Source: Pedococcus badiiscoriae
GTDB lineage: Bacteria; Actinomycetota; Actinomycetes; Actinomycetales; Dermatophilaceae
DNA length: 64,000 nucleotides
Assembly: GCF_013408925.1 (NCBI RefSeq)
Contig: NZ_JACCAB010000001.1
Coordinates: 3,286,001-3,350,000 of the forward strand
Reading direction: 5' to 3'
Below are positions 8,751 to 17,622 of this stretch, piece by piece (position 1 is the stretch's first letter; every line of letters starts with the position of its first letter). A program made the translations under genes and the position numbers. The notes under the pieces are model-generated. The model was not told the origin of the DNA, did not search any database, and was given only the letters and a program-made list of their open reading frames with translations.

Positions 8751-8864
8751 CGACGCGGGTCTGCTGACGCAGTCTCCCGACGGGACCCCGGGCCGTTCGG
8801 GTCGTCGTGGGCGATGATGGTCCCCGGACAGTCGACACTCCCCCCGACGGAAGAGGCCACTGGC

Positions 8865-9302
8865 ATGGCGACCACGACGTTCACCGTCAACACGACGCTG
8901 TCGCCCAGCGCGGTCATGGCCGTGATCACCGACTTCGGTCCGCAGCGCTCGACCTGGTGGCCCAACGTCGACGAGGCTCACTTCACGGTCCACGACCAGG
9001 GTCCGGACTGGGCGGAGGTGACCGAAGGCACCGGGATGGGCTGGGAGCGCGAGCGGTACTCGTGGGACACAGCCTCGGGGATCGTCACGATCGAGACGCT
9101 CGACTCGAACCTGTGGGGACCCGGCAGCGGTTGGCGCTACGAGATCATGCCCGCTCCAGGGGGCGCCGACCTGCGGGTCTCGCTCACCCGGCTGCCGAAG
9201 TCGTTCACGGGCAGGCTCATCGCGGCGCTGATCCCGATCGCCGGGCCACGCGCCCTCGGCAAGCAGTTCCAGTCGGTCCTGCGCAGGGCCGAGGTCCACT
9301 GA
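8865..9302 (+). CDS. SRPBCC (START-like) family protein
   Basis: A 145-residue helix-grip protein of the SRPBCC superfamily. Such proteins bind small hydrophobic ligands in a deep cavity or act as polyketide cyclase-like enzymes. The pattern begins with TTFTVNTTLSPSAVMAVITD (first strand and helix). It continues through WPNVDEAHFTVHDQG and ends with a long C-terminal helix GPRALGKQFQSVLRRAE, all as expected for the fold. ATG 8865 follows AAGAGG. Ligand and role are unknown. It lies between the lipoprotein and the histidine kinase genes with no sign of coupling. Confidence 0.75.
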   Translation: MATTTFTVNTTLSPSAVMAVITDFGPQRSTWWPNVDEAHFTVHDQGPDWAEVTEGTGMGWERERYSWDTASGIVTIETLDSNLWGPGSGWRYEIMPAPGGADLRVSLTRLPKSFTGRLIAALIPIAGPRALGKQFQSVLRRAEVH

Positions 9303-9487
9303 CCGGAGGATGTCAGTCTCGGGCCTCTGTCCGATTTCCGGTGCCCGACTTGCGCGGGCTGCGTGCAGTTCCGCACGCGCCGGATGCCGTTTGGGTAAGA
9401 ATGTGCCATGTCCTCTCGGCCGGACGACCGGCGCCCCACGCACGTCAGGGTGCTGTCGTGCGCTGCAGCAGGACTCGGCGGGACCAG

Positions 9488-11572
9488 GTGATTCCTCCGT
9501 CCTCGTTCCTGCGCCGGTGGCCGCTCGCGGCGGCCCTGGTGCTGCTCGGCGTCTTCTTCCTCGCGGCGACCGCCGTCCACTTCGCCCCACCGGGGTCCTC
9601 GGTGGCCGTGTGGTGGCCCGCCGCAGGACTCGGCGTGGCGTTCATGCTCGCCAGCGGCCCGGACCCCCGGCGCGCAGCCATCGTGGTCGTCGGCACGGTG
9701 GTGACGAGCGGCCTGGCCAACCTGTACGGCGGCCGGCCACCGCTCACGGCGGCCTGCTTCGGCGTGTCCAACGCGACCGAGGCAGCGGTGGTCTGGTGGG
9801 TGATGACCAGGGGCGGTCGTCGCCCTCGCCTTGCCTCGCTCGAGGACCTGGGACGACTCCTGGTGGCCACGCTCGTGGGGGCCATCGTCTTCGGCGTCAT
9901 GGCTGGTCTCACCGTGGCAGTCACCCTGGGCGGCCCCTTCCTCAACACGGCATACACCGTGGCGGCGTCGCATGCCGCGGCGGTCCTCATCATCGCCCCC
10001 CTGGGCGTGGCCGTGTCGAGCACCAGGTCCCAGCCGCGCCGCCTCGAGGACCTGCTCCAGGCGGTGACCCTGCTGGGCGTCGCCTGGTGGGTGTTCGGCC
10101 CCGAGAACGGGCTCCCCCTGGCCTTCCTGCCCCTCCCGGTGCTCGTCTGGGGTGCCACGAGGCTGCACCTGCGCAGCCTCGCCGCCCAGCTGGTCGCCCT
10201 GGGGGTGCTGGTCGTCTACCTCACCAGTGTGGGCGGCGGACCGTTCGCTTCCGCAGCACGGTCGGGGGCGGCCGATCCGGAGACTGTCGGGGCCCTGACC
10301 CAGGCGTTCCTGATCACCGCCGCCATCACCGGCCTCGTGCTGGCCGTGGCGTCGACCGCGCGCCGTGACGCCCTGGCGGACCTGCACAGCGAGGCGACGT
10401 TCACCCAGACCGTGCTCAACTCTGCCGCCGCGACGGCCATCATCGGCACCGACTCCGCGGGCGTCATCACCTTGTTCAACCGCGGTGCCACCAACCTCCT
10501 CGGCTACCCGCCTGACGAGGTCGTGGGCTCGCTCAACTGGGTCGAGCTGCACGACCCGACGGAGGTGGCCTCCCGGGCTGCCGAGCTCGGCCTGTCCCCC
10601 GGTCCCGACGTCCTTGTGCACCTGCTCCGGGGCACGGACCGCACAGAGACCCGCGACTGGACCTGGCTCACCCGCGACGGTCGCCGCATCGTCGTCGACC
10701 TGACCACCAGTGCGATCGTCGACCAGGCGGGGAACGCCACCGGCTACCTCGGCGTCGCCGAGGACGTCACCGAGCGCCGGGCTGCTGCCGACGCGGTGCA
10801 GGCAGCGCTCCTGCGCGAACGCCGGGCGGTCGAGCAGCTCACCGCCCTGGACCGCACGAAGACCGACTTCCTGTCCTCGGTCAGCCACGAGCTGCGGACG
10901 CCGCTGGCCAGCGTGCTGGGCTACACCGAGATGCTCGAGGACGGCGCCGTGGGCCCGCTCGCTCCGAAACAGCTCGACCTCGTGGCACGCATCGACCGCA
11001 ACGGACGCCGACTCCTCGCCCTGATCGAGGACCTGTTGCTGAACTCACGCATCGAGTCGGGGCAGCTCCACCTCGCCCGGCGTCCGTGTGACCTCGTGGA
11101 CGTCGTCGACCACGCCTGGGAGTCCCTCGGGGCCCTCACCCAGCGACGCGACCTCCAGGTACGCCGCGACGTCGTCGACGGCCCTGTGTCGCTGGACGGC
11201 GACCCCGCCGCCCTGGAGCGCGTCGTCACGAACCTGCTGTCGAACGCGGTGAAGTTCACCCCGGACGGTGGCAGCGTGCGGCTGCGCCTCGACACCACGC
11301 ACGACGAGGACGGCGCCGGCAGCGCCCGCCTGGTGGTGAGCGACACCGGCTACGGCATCGCCGAGCACGACCAGCACCAGGTCTTCCGCCGTTTCTTCCG
11401 CTCCTCCCAGGCCACCGAGCGGGCGGTCCAGGGCACGGGCCTCGGGCTGTCCATCGTGCGCGCCATCGTGGATGGCCACGACGGCAGCGTGGCAGTCACG
11501 TCCACCGTGGGCGAGGGCACGGCGTTCACCGTCCTCCTGCCGTTGGCTCCCGTCGGGGCAGACAAGAGCTGA
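9488..11572 (+). CDS. Membrane-bound sensor histidine kinase, MASE1-PAS-HisKA-HATPase
   Basis: A 694-residue sensor kinase. Residues about 8-290 hold 7-8 membrane segments of MASE1 type (VAVWWPAAGLGVAFMLASG). A PAS domain covers about 305-420 (FTQTVLNSAAATAIIGTDSA). The HisKA box is SHELRTPLASVLGY at about 465, and the ATPase has NLLSNAVKFTP (N box), DTGYGIA (G1) and GTGLGLSI (G2). All catalytic elements are present. No response regulator lies next to it; the nearest is the lone receiver at about 21 kb. The start is uncertain: GTG 9488 lies close to the first membrane helix, but ATG 9401 in the same frame is possible. Confidence 0.9.
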   Translation: MIPPSSFLRRWPLAAALVLLGVFFLAATAVHFAPPGSSVAVWWPAAGLGVAFMLASGPDPRRAAIVVVGTVVTSGLANLYGGRPPLTAACFGVSNATEAAVVWWVMTRGGRRPRLASLEDLGRLLVATLVGAIVFGVMAGLTVAVTLGGPFLNTAYTVAASHAAAVLIIAPLGVAVSSTRSQPRRLEDLLQAVTLLGVAWWVFGPENGLPLAFLPLPVLVWGATRLHLRSLAAQLVALGVLVVYLTSVGGGPFASAARSGAADPETVGALTQAFLITAAITGLVLAVASTARRDALADLHSEATFTQTVLNSAAATAIIGTDSAGVITLFNRGATNLLGYPPDEVVGSLNWVELHDPTEVASRAAELGLSPGPDVLVHLLRGTDRTETRDWTWLTRDGRRIVVDLTTSAIVDQAGNATGYLGVAEDVTERRAAADAVQAALLRERRAVEQLTALDRTKTDFLSSVSHELRTPLASVLGYTEMLEDGAVGPLAPKQLDLVARIDRNGRRLLALIEDLLLNSRIESGQLHLARRPCDLVDVVDHAWESLGALTQRRDLQVRRDVVDGPVSLDGDPAALERVVTNLLSNAVKFTPDGGSVRLRLDTTHDEDGAGSARLVVSDTGYGIAEHDQHQVFRRFFRSSQATERAVQGTGLGLSIVRAIVDGHDGSVAVTSTVGEGTAFTVLLPLAPVGADKS

Positions 11573-11580
11573 GCCGGACT

Positions 11581-11982
11581 GTGCGCCCCACGCCATATGA
11601 GGTCGACCCCCGGGTGGACGCCTACATCGAAGCGCTGCCCGCCTGGCAACGTGCCCTGTGCCAGCGACTGCGCGAGCTCGTGCACGCCGCCGACCCCGAG
11701 GTGCAGGAGACGGTCAAGCGTCGGGTGCAGCCGTACTTCGTGCTCGAGGGCAATGTCTGCGCGCTGCTCGCCACGAAGGACCACGTCAACCTGTTCGTCT
11801 ACGACGGCGCCATCGTGGACGACCCCCACGGGCTGGTGACGGCCGGGCACGACAACGCCACGGCCCGCACCATCGGCTTCTGGGAGGGCGACCCTGTCGA
11901 CGAGCCCGCCCTGCTGGAGTTCCTGCGCCAGATCATCGCCAACAACCGTGCCGGTGGCTGGCGGAAGCTCAAGCAGCGCTGA
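11581..11982 (+). CDS. DUF1801 family protein
   Basis: A 133-residue DUF1801 (YdhG-like) protein. The family signature is visible in DPRVDAYIEALPAWQRALCQRLRELV, the middle VKRRVQPYF, and the C-terminal FLRQIIANNR. Members are small cytoplasmic proteins with a frataxin-like or steroid-binding-like fold and no agreed function. The GTG at 11581 is only 8 bases after the kinase stop, so it is probably cotranscribed with the kinase, perhaps by readthrough. The next gene is convergent and 24 bases away. Confidence 0.82.
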   Translation: MRPTPYEVDPRVDAYIEALPAWQRALCQRLRELVHAADPEVQETVKRRVQPYFVLEGNVCALLATKDHVNLFVYDGAIVDDPHGLVTAGHDNATARTIGFWEGDPVDEPALLEFLRQIIANNRAGGWRKLKQR

Positions 11983-12006
11983 CCAGCTCGTCGTGCGCCG
12001 TCGTGC

Positions 12007-12588
12007 TCAGCCCGACTCGCGGGCGGCCGCCCGGTCCTCCTCGGGGAGGCGCGGCTCGGTGCGCAGCTCGGGATGGATGCCGTGCTTGTCGCGGTAGAAC
12101 TCCCGGACCTTGTCCATGTCTGCGACCACATCCGCAGTCGCCGAGATGGTCGGGCCGAATCCCGCTGTGCGAGTAGGGCCGTCGATGAAGGCGAGGGCGA
12201 TGGGCAGCTTGGCCATCCGGGCGAGGCGCCAGAACCCGGACTTCCAGTACTCCCCCTTCTGACGGGTCCCCTCGGCCGCGATGATCAGCAGGAACGGCTC
12301 CCCGCCGCGGGCCTCGCGCACCAGCTCCCGCACCACCGACCCAGGGTTCTTGCGGTCGAGCGGTAGGCCACCGAGTCGGTGCAGCAGCCATCCCAGAGGT
12401 CCGCGGAACAGCTCCTTCTTGATGAGCACCCTCGGGGTCACCCCGCCGCGCCACATGACGAGCAGCATCATGACGAAGTCCCAGTTGGACGTGTGCGGAG
12501 CGCCGACCAGCACCCCGGTCCGCGGGACCTGTCCGACCGCCGTCCAACCGGAGGCACGGAGCACCAGGCTGGCGAGGCGACTGCGCAT
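12007..12588 (-). CDS. PlsC-like 1-acylglycerol-3-phosphate acyltransferase family protein
   Basis: This 193-residue acyltransferase carries the HX4D motif as HTSNWD at about residue 32 and EGTRQK at about residue 105, the acceptor-phosphate binding block. These are the two catalytic hallmarks of the PlsC/LPLAT superfamily. It is shorter than classical PlsC (about 240 residues) and matches the compact actinobacterial branch whose acyl acceptor is not known. It should work at the inner face of the membrane. It is convergent with the DUF1801 gene and follows the GH3 gene on the same strand, 46 bases away. Confidence 0.82.
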   Translation of the reverse strand: MRSRLASLVLRASGWTAVGQVPRTGVLVGAPHTSNWDFVMMLLVMWRGGVTPRVLIKKELFRGPLGWLLHRLGGLPLDRKNPGSVVRELVREARGGEPFLLIIAAEGTRQKGEYWKSGFWRLARMAKLPIALAFIDGPTRTAGFGPTISATADVVADMDKVREFYRDKHGIHPELRTEPRLPEEDRAAARESG

Positions 12589-12634
12589 GTGCCGAGGGTA
12601 GCGGCGGTGGGCATCCGGCCACGGGCCGGAGCGC

Positions 12635-14065
12635 TCAGAGCTGCGTGGTGAGGTAGGCCTGCAGGGCGCTCACGGTCCGCGTGTTCCAGGTCCGGGCGAC
12701 GTCGCGTCCGATCCCGAGGTAGGCCTGCATCGCCGCCAACGACTGCGGACCCCACTGGCCGTCCGCCGGGGTGCCGACGCGGGCCTGGAGGGCCCGGACG
12801 GTCGTGGCGCCGAAGGTCCCGGTGACCGTGACCCCGAGCCATCGCTGCAGCGCCGAGACCGTCGCCGTCCGCAACACGCCGTCAGTGACCACCCGCGGCG
12901 CAAGCATCCCGTCGGCAGCCTTGGCGAGCAGGACCCGGTATGCCGCCGCGTCGACCTTGGCCCGGAACGCCGGATCGCTGGCCGCCCTGGCGCTCACGGC
13001 GTCGACCATGGCCGGCAGGACCGACGAGTTGACGGTGAGCACGATGTCGCCGCCGACCGCGATGAAGCTGGTGGCACGGGCGCCGGGCGACCATGCCGCG
13101 ACCTGCCTGGCGTTGCCGAGGTCGTCACTCATGACCACACCCGTGAAGCCGAGGTCGGTGCGGAGCATCCCGGTGACGACGGTGGGCGAGAAGGCGGCCG
13201 GCCTGGCCGGGTCGATCTTGGAGTACGCGGCGAGCGACACCATGACGACCCGCGCGCCGGCGGCGATCGCGGATCGGAACGGAGCAAGGTCGCCGGAGGT
13301 CCGGGTCGTCACGCTGTCGGTCACGCCGCCCGTCGTGTCGGTGTTCGCGGTGACGTGGCCCAGGCCCGGGAAGTGCTTGGCCGTGACCGCCAGTCCGACG
13401 CTCCGCTCCCCCCGGACGACATCACTGCCCTTGGCGGCGACCACCGCGGGGGTGTACCCGTATTCGCGGAAGTAGTGGCCGATCGGGATGTTCCGGGTGC
13501 CCAGGCTCGCGGGGACGGTGTCCACCACCGGGGCCAGGTTGAGGTCGACTCCCGCTCGAGTGAGCTGCCGTCCCCAGATCCGGGCGTCCGCCGTCAGCGT
13601 GGTGTCGGTCCAGCTGCCCTGGGTCAGGGCAGTCGGCATGCGACTGAAGCCCGGCCCCTGGAGCACCTGGACCTGGCCGCCCTCCTGGTCCGCGGCGACG
13701 TACAGCGGGACCCCTGCCGTCGCCCCGGCGGTCGTGAGACGGTCGGCGCTGGCCGCGAGGTACCGCACCGGCGCCGCACCGGCATACGTGCGCCCGGTGA
13801 GGATGAGGTTGCCCACGTGCCGCGAGGTGATCGCCGAGGCCGCGCCCGCGGTCAGCCCGGTCGCCGGCGTGCCCACCATGAAGAGCTGCCCGATCCGCTG
13901 CACCTCGGTCATCCGGGTGAACGCCGCTCGGGCGAGGCTGTCGGGTGTCGCGGCAGCGCCGGCGGCAGCCGTCGTCGTCACAGTGGTCGTCACGCCGGCC
14001 ACCAGCGCGATCGCCAGCGCGCCGCCCAGCACTGAGACGGCCCCGGTCGGTAGCGCGCGTCGCAT
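12635..14065 (-). CDS. Secreted GH3 glycosidase (NagZ-like) with C-terminal peptidoglycan-binding-like repeats
   Basis: The 476-residue protein has a signal peptide and then a glycoside hydrolase family 3 barrel. KHFPGLGHV with the following Asp-Thr region is the beta-N-acetylhexosaminidase signature, and VVMSDDLG contains the nucleophile Asp. From about residue 385 there are 2-3 short repeats of the kind 'V.ALQ..LG....G..G..T..ALQA' and 'GQWGPQSLAAMQAYLG'. These resemble peptidoglycan-binding type 1 or actinobacterial PGB modules. Together they suggest a wall-attached enzyme trimming N-acetylhexosamine from peptidoglycan or wall glycans. The NagZ His-Asp loop could not be confirmed by eye. 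The start is ATG 14065; GTG 14080 would add five residues. Confidence 0.86.
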   Translation of the reverse strand: MRRALPTGAVSVLGGALAIALVAGVTTTVTTTAAAGAAATPDSLARAAFTRMTEVQRIGQLFMVGTPATGLTAGAASAITSRHVGNLILTGRTYAGAAPVRYLAASADRLTTAGATAGVPLYVAADQEGGQVQVLQGPGFSRMPTALTQGSWTDTTLTADARIWGRQLTRAGVDLNLAPVVDTVPASLGTRNIPIGHYFREYGYTPAVVAAKGSDVVRGERSVGLAVTAKHFPGLGHVTANTDTTGGVTDSVTTRTSGDLAPFRSAIAAGARVVMVSLAAYSKIDPARPAAFSPTVVTGMLRTDLGFTGVVMSDDLGNARQVAAWSPGARATSFIAVGGDIVLTVNSSVLPAMVDAVSARAASDPAFRAKVDAAAYRVLLAKAADGMLAPRVVTDGVLRTATVSALQRWLGVTVTGTFGATTVRALQARVGTPADGQWGPQSLAAMQAYLGIGRDVARTWNTRTVSALQAYLTTQL

Positions 14066-14139
14066 ACCCCATTGACGCACGAACGTGGCTGCCGGTTGGC
14101 CTTCGGTGAGAGATCCGGGTGCCTAACGGCCGCGGCAGG

Positions 14140-14565
14140 TCAGGGCAGTTCCGTCACCGGCAGCCCGAAGCGGCGTAGGCGGTGGGGCAGGTCGTGGTGC
14201 CGCCACGACGGGGACACCGTCGGGGGCAGGGCGAGCACGATCTCGTCGACGGGTTCGCTGAGGATGGTCTCCTCGATGGCGTCGACCGGGTCGTGCCGGA
14301 CCGACACCGAGCCGATGACCCGACTGCCCGCCGCGGCCTCGAGCACGGGCAGGGTCTCGAGGAGGATGCACTCGGCCTCGAATGCCTTGTCGTGACGCTC
14401 AGGGTGCAGGAGATGGACCTCGGCCCGCGCGGGGTTGAGCACCACGAGACGGAACTGGACATCCCCGTCGGCCGCCCGGGACGCGACAGCGTGAAGCAGC
14501 GACGGCGAGGGGTTGGCACTGTCGGTGACCACCAACACCCTCACTCGCCGCTGCTCCACGGTCAT
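14140..14565 (-). CDS. Universal-stress-protein-like small protein
   Basis: A 141-residue alpha/beta protein with VRVLVVTDSANPSPSLLHAV at the N-terminus, a long helix and then a segment like SEPVDEIVLALP, which is how the UspA/HUP fold reads. The C-terminal ATP-binding signature of UspA (GxxGxxxxxxxxxS) is absent; the end reads RLRRFGLPVTELP. It is therefore a divergent, perhaps non-nucleotide-binding member. It is 24 bases downstream of the membrane fusion gene on the same strand and may be cotranscribed. Confidence 0.62.
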   Translation of the reverse strand: MTVEQRRVRVLVVTDSANPSPSLLHAVASRAADGDVQFRLVVLNPARAEVHLLHPERHDKAFEAECILLETLPVLEAAAGSRVIGSVSVRHDPVDAIEETILSEPVDEIVLALPPTVSPSWRHHDLPHRLRRFGLPVTELP

Positions 14566-14589
14566 GCTCGTCGGCTCATGCTCGTCGGC

Positions 14590-16599
14590 TCATGCCTGGC
14601 GGTCGCCCACCGGCTCGGCCACCCGCTCGTCCCGGACCGCGTTCCGCTCGATGCGGTCCTTGTGGGTGACGCTGAGGTAGACCACCACGGCGAGGATGGT
14701 GCCGAGGAACAGGACACTGGTGCCCAGGGTGCCCAGGCCGGCGCCACCCTCGTCTCCCGGAGAAGCCAGGAAGTCACCGATGTTGGCGCCCAGCGGACGG
14801 GTGAGGATGTAGGCCAGCCAGAAGCAGAGGACCGGCCCGGCTCCGAGCTTCCAGGCGGCAAAGACGGCCGCGATCAGACCCAGCGGCAGCAGCACCGAGG
14901 CACCCGCCGACCAGCCGGTCAGGTCCAGGGTCCAGTCGCCAGCGGCGGTGCCGAGGGCGAAGGTCACCAAGACGGTGAGCCAGTAGAAGGCCTCACGCGG
15001 GGTCGTCACGATGGAGTGGATCGACAGGGTGCGCTCCTTGGCGTACCAGATGGCGAAGACCCCGGCGAGCGCGGCAGCGAAGACGGCGGTGCTCACCCAG
15101 AGCGGCACCCCGACCCCGTCGGTGAGGATGTCGGTGATCAGCGTGCCTACGACGCTGATCAGCACGACAGCCAGCCAGTAGACCGACGGGACGTACTGTC
15201 GCAGCCGGAACTGGACCACGAGCACGGCGACCAAGGCGGCCGAGAACACGATCGTCGTCTTGCCCAGGCCGAAGCCCAGTGTCGAGTTGATGTAGTCGGC
15301 GAAGCTCTCCCCGACCGTGGTGCACAGGATCTTGATCACCCAGAAGTACACCGTGACTTCTGGGACCTTGTTGAGCATCAGGCGGCGTTGGTTAGTTGCA
15401 AGCGTCGTCATGGTGGAAAGCGTGGCAGAGGTCCCCTGAGCGAACCCTGAACGTGACTTTGGTCGCAGTTGGCGGGATCCAACCCACCTGTCCCATCCGC
15501 CCCACCTGTCCCATCCGCCCCAGCTCCCCCGCAACACGGAGATCGCCGCCGCGACGGCGAACGCGACAAGCGCGAACGCGTGGAACGGGTCGAGCGCAGG
15601 CACCCACCGGGCGGCGTGCAGGGCGAGGAGCACGGTGAGGCTCCACCAGGGCCAGCGTCGGCGGGAGCCGGTGACGTCCCACAGGAGGGCCCCGGCTGCC
15701 AGCCCCGCGGTGTAGTAGCGGTTGGCGCTGGGGTCGAGGGCCAGCCGGCTGGCCATCACGACCAGGAGCACCCCGCTGGCGCGACCCCGCCAGATCGCCG
15801 CACCACCCAGCGCGATCCCGACCAAGGTCTGGAGCGGTCGGTCCCACGGCGGGGTGCGGGCCGACACCACGTCGAGCAGGCGCAGCCCGGACAGCGGGCC
15901 GTTGGCGATGGTGTAGTGCAGCGCCCGGGACGTGTGCGGGTCGGCAATGAAGAACGGCAGCCAGGCAGCCGCCACCCCCAGCGCCGCGACGCTCACTGCC
16001 AGCGCGCGGGTGCGCACGCTCGGAAGGACCAGGAGAACCACCACGAAGGGCAGGGCCCACGGCTTGGAGTCGACCGCCACAGCCAGGGCGAGCCCCGCCC
16101 ACACCGGTCGTCGTGACAGCGCCAGCGTCAGGGCCGCCACGCCGAACGCCAGCGCGAGCACGTCGTCGAGGTGGGTCGAGTCGACGGCGGCATAAAGCCA
16201 GACCGGCACGAAGCAGGCGCTGCCCACCAGCAGTGGGGTGTCGAACCGGGGATCCGGCGCGTCGCCGCGGGCCGCCCTCAGCTGATGGGCGATCCGACGC
16301 ACCAGGAGCACCACCCCGGCGCCGAGGGCGGCGCCCACCAGCTGCGCCGCCACCAGGCCGTGGCCTCCGGACACCTCCCCCAGAGCCCACGCCACGCCCA
16401 GGGCGAAGGGTCCGATCTGCAGCACCGGGTGCTCCGCATAGACGTGCAGGCCGGCCTGCGTCCCGTCGTCGAGGTCGGAGAAGACCCTGGCCCCGAAGGC
16501 GAAGAAGTGCCACGATCCCCCACCGTGCGTCGCGTGGACGACGTACCACCCGACCGACCACAGCACCAGGGTGATGGGCCCGACCCACGGAGTGTTCAT
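14590..16599 (-). CDS. Apparent fusion: GT-C-like multi-spanning protein plus COG4705 membrane protein
   Basis: One uninterrupted frame of 669 codons encodes two membrane modules. Residues about 1-390 resemble GT87/PIG-M-like GT-C mannosyltransferases: many helices, with the VYAEHPVLQIGP and AAVDSTHLDDVLALAF loops carrying acidic residues. Residues about 400-669 are a complete COG4705-type protein (KVPEVTVYFWVIKIL..., 7-8 helices), the same family as the gene at 26587. The linker contains two 18-base tandem repeats (GGWDRW twice) and an internal ATG at the natural COG4705 start (near 15411) without a Shine-Dalgarno. Either the two genes fused by loss of a stop codon, or the internal ATG is also used. 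The upstream start is uncertain (GTG 16677 also in frame). Functions are unknown. Confidence 0.6.
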   Translation of the reverse strand: MNTPWVGPITLVLWSVGWYVVHATHGGGSWHFFAFGARVFSDLDDGTQAGLHVYAEHPVLQIGPFALGVAWALGEVSGGHGLVAAQLVGAALGAGVVLLVRRIAHQLRAARGDAPDPRFDTPLLVGSACFVPVWLYAAVDSTHLDDVLALAFGVAALTLALSRRPVWAGLALAVAVDSKPWALPFVVVLLVLPSVRTRALAVSVAALGVAAAWLPFFIADPHTSRALHYTIANGPLSGLRLLDVVSARTPPWDRPLQTLVGIALGGAAIWRGRASGVLLVVMASRLALDPSANRYYTAGLAAGALLWDVTGSRRRWPWWSLTVLLALHAARWVPALDPFHAFALVAFAVAAAISVLRGSWGGWDRWGGWDRWVGSRQLRPKSRSGFAQGTSATLSTMTTLATNQRRLMLNKVPEVTVYFWVIKILCTTVGESFADYINSTLGFGLGKTTIVFSAALVAVLVVQFRLRQYVPSVYWLAVVLISVVGTLITDILTDGVGVPLWVSTAVFAAALAGVFAIWYAKERTLSIHSIVTTPREAFYWLTVLVTFALGTAAGDWTLDLTGWSAGASVLLPLGLIAAVFAAWKLGAGPVLCFWLAYILTRPLGANIGDFLASPGDEGGAGLGTLGTSVLFLGTILAVVVYLSVTHKDRIERNAVRDERVAEPVGDRQA
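15485..15520. repeat. Two 18-base tandem repeats at the fusion junction
   Basis: CACCTGTCCCATCCGCCC occurs twice head to tail (15485-15502 and 15503-15520). On the coding strand it produces a repeated Gly-Gly-Trp-Asp-Arg-Trp. It lies exactly between the two membrane modules of the surrounding gene. Confidence 0.9.
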
Positions 16600-16743
16600 C
16601 CATGACCGGAGGCGCGCGAGGCGTAGGCTTCCGGTCGAGTTCAGTCGCGGGTCGATCACCCGGCGAGTGTCGGACACAACTGCTGAGAGAGTGCTGTGCC
16701 TTCTTCAGGAACCTCTAAGGGCGAAGACGTAAGGTGGTGGCCT

Positions 16744-17622
16744 GTGGAACGACGCACAGAGCCCGAACCGACGCGTGAGGGCCCGTCTGGCGTCACCCGA
16801 CGGGCCGTCCTGGCCGCCGGCCTGACCGGCATCCCCGGCGCCGCGCTGGTGGGCTGCAGCAGCCCGGGCGAGGACGCGGCGGGGGCGGGTAAGGCCACCC
16901 ACAGCGCGACCCCGAACCCCACGTCGAGCCAGTCGGCGGCCGGCGCCTCCAGCACGCCCTCCGCCAGCGCCAGCGGTGCGGCTGACCCCGGGGTGGCACC
17001 GCGGGTGGCCCTCACGTCCGGCCCGGACATCACCCACGGACCCACCACGGCCCAGCAGGTCGCCCTCACCTTCCACGGCCAGGGTCCCCTGGCGATGGCC
17101 CACGAGATCCTGGGCGCGTGCGCCAGCGCCCAAGCCGCCATCACGGTGTTCGCGGTCGGCACCTGGTTGGAGCAGAACCCGCACATCGGCCGCCAGATCG
17201 TCGCCGCCGGGCACGAGCTGGGCAACCACACCTGGAGCCACCAGCAGATGAAGCAGCTGACGCGCGCCCAGGCCATCAACGAGGCGGTCCGCGGCGCCCG
17301 CGCACTGGAGACGGCTGTGGGCACCGCCGGCTGGTGGTTCCGTCCGTCGGGCACCCAGCACAGCACCAGCACCATCCGTCAGGCGGCTGCCGCGGCCGGC
17401 TACCACCGGTGCGTCTCCTACGACGTCGACCCCGAGGACTTCCGCGACCCCGGTGCGACGGCGGTCCGCGACCGCACCCTCGCAGCGGTCCAGCCGGGCT
17501 CCATCGTGAGCCTGCACTTCGGCCATCGCGGCACCGTGGAGGCCTTGCCGGCCATCCTTGCCGGCCTGCACAGCAAGGGTCTGCGCGCCGTCACCCTGTC
17601 GACCTTGCTGCGGGACGTCTGA
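16744..17622 (+). CDS. Polysaccharide-deacetylase-like lipoprotein with degenerate active site
   Basis: The 292-residue protein has a twin-arginine lipoprotein signal (VTRRAVLAAGL, lipobox ALVGC), a Ser/Ala-rich linker and a NodB-like domain from about residue 100. NodB motif 1 normally reads TFDDGP; here it is LTFHGQGP, so the catalytic-base Asp and the metal-ligand Asp are gone. Motif 2 (GNHTWSHQQM) keeps the two metal-binding His. Motif 3 (FRPSGT) and DVDPEDF are also retained. It may bind rather than deacetylate glycans, or use different chemistry. GTG 16744 has AAGGTGG 7 bases ahead and is preferred over ATG 16696. Its stop overlaps the next ATG (TGATG). Confidence 0.82.
   Translation: MERRTEPEPTREGPSGVTRRAVLAAGLTGIPGAALVGCSSPGEDAAGAGKATHSATPNPTSSQSAAGASSTPSASASGAADPGVAPRVALTSGPDITHGPTTAQQVALTFHGQGPLAMAHEILGACASAQAAITVFAVGTWLEQNPHIGRQIVAAGHELGNHTWSHQQMKQLTRAQAINEAVRGARALETAVGTAGWWFRPSGTQHSTSTIRQAAAAAGYHRCVSYDVDPEDFRDPGATAVRDRTLAAVQPGSIVSLHFGHRGTVEALPAILAGLHSKGLRAVTLSTLLRDV

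Noticed and set aside
15396..16605. Plus-strand frames opposite the membrane fusion gene
   Set aside because: Shadow frames with Arg/Pro-rich residues; the minus-strand reading gives clear membrane helices.
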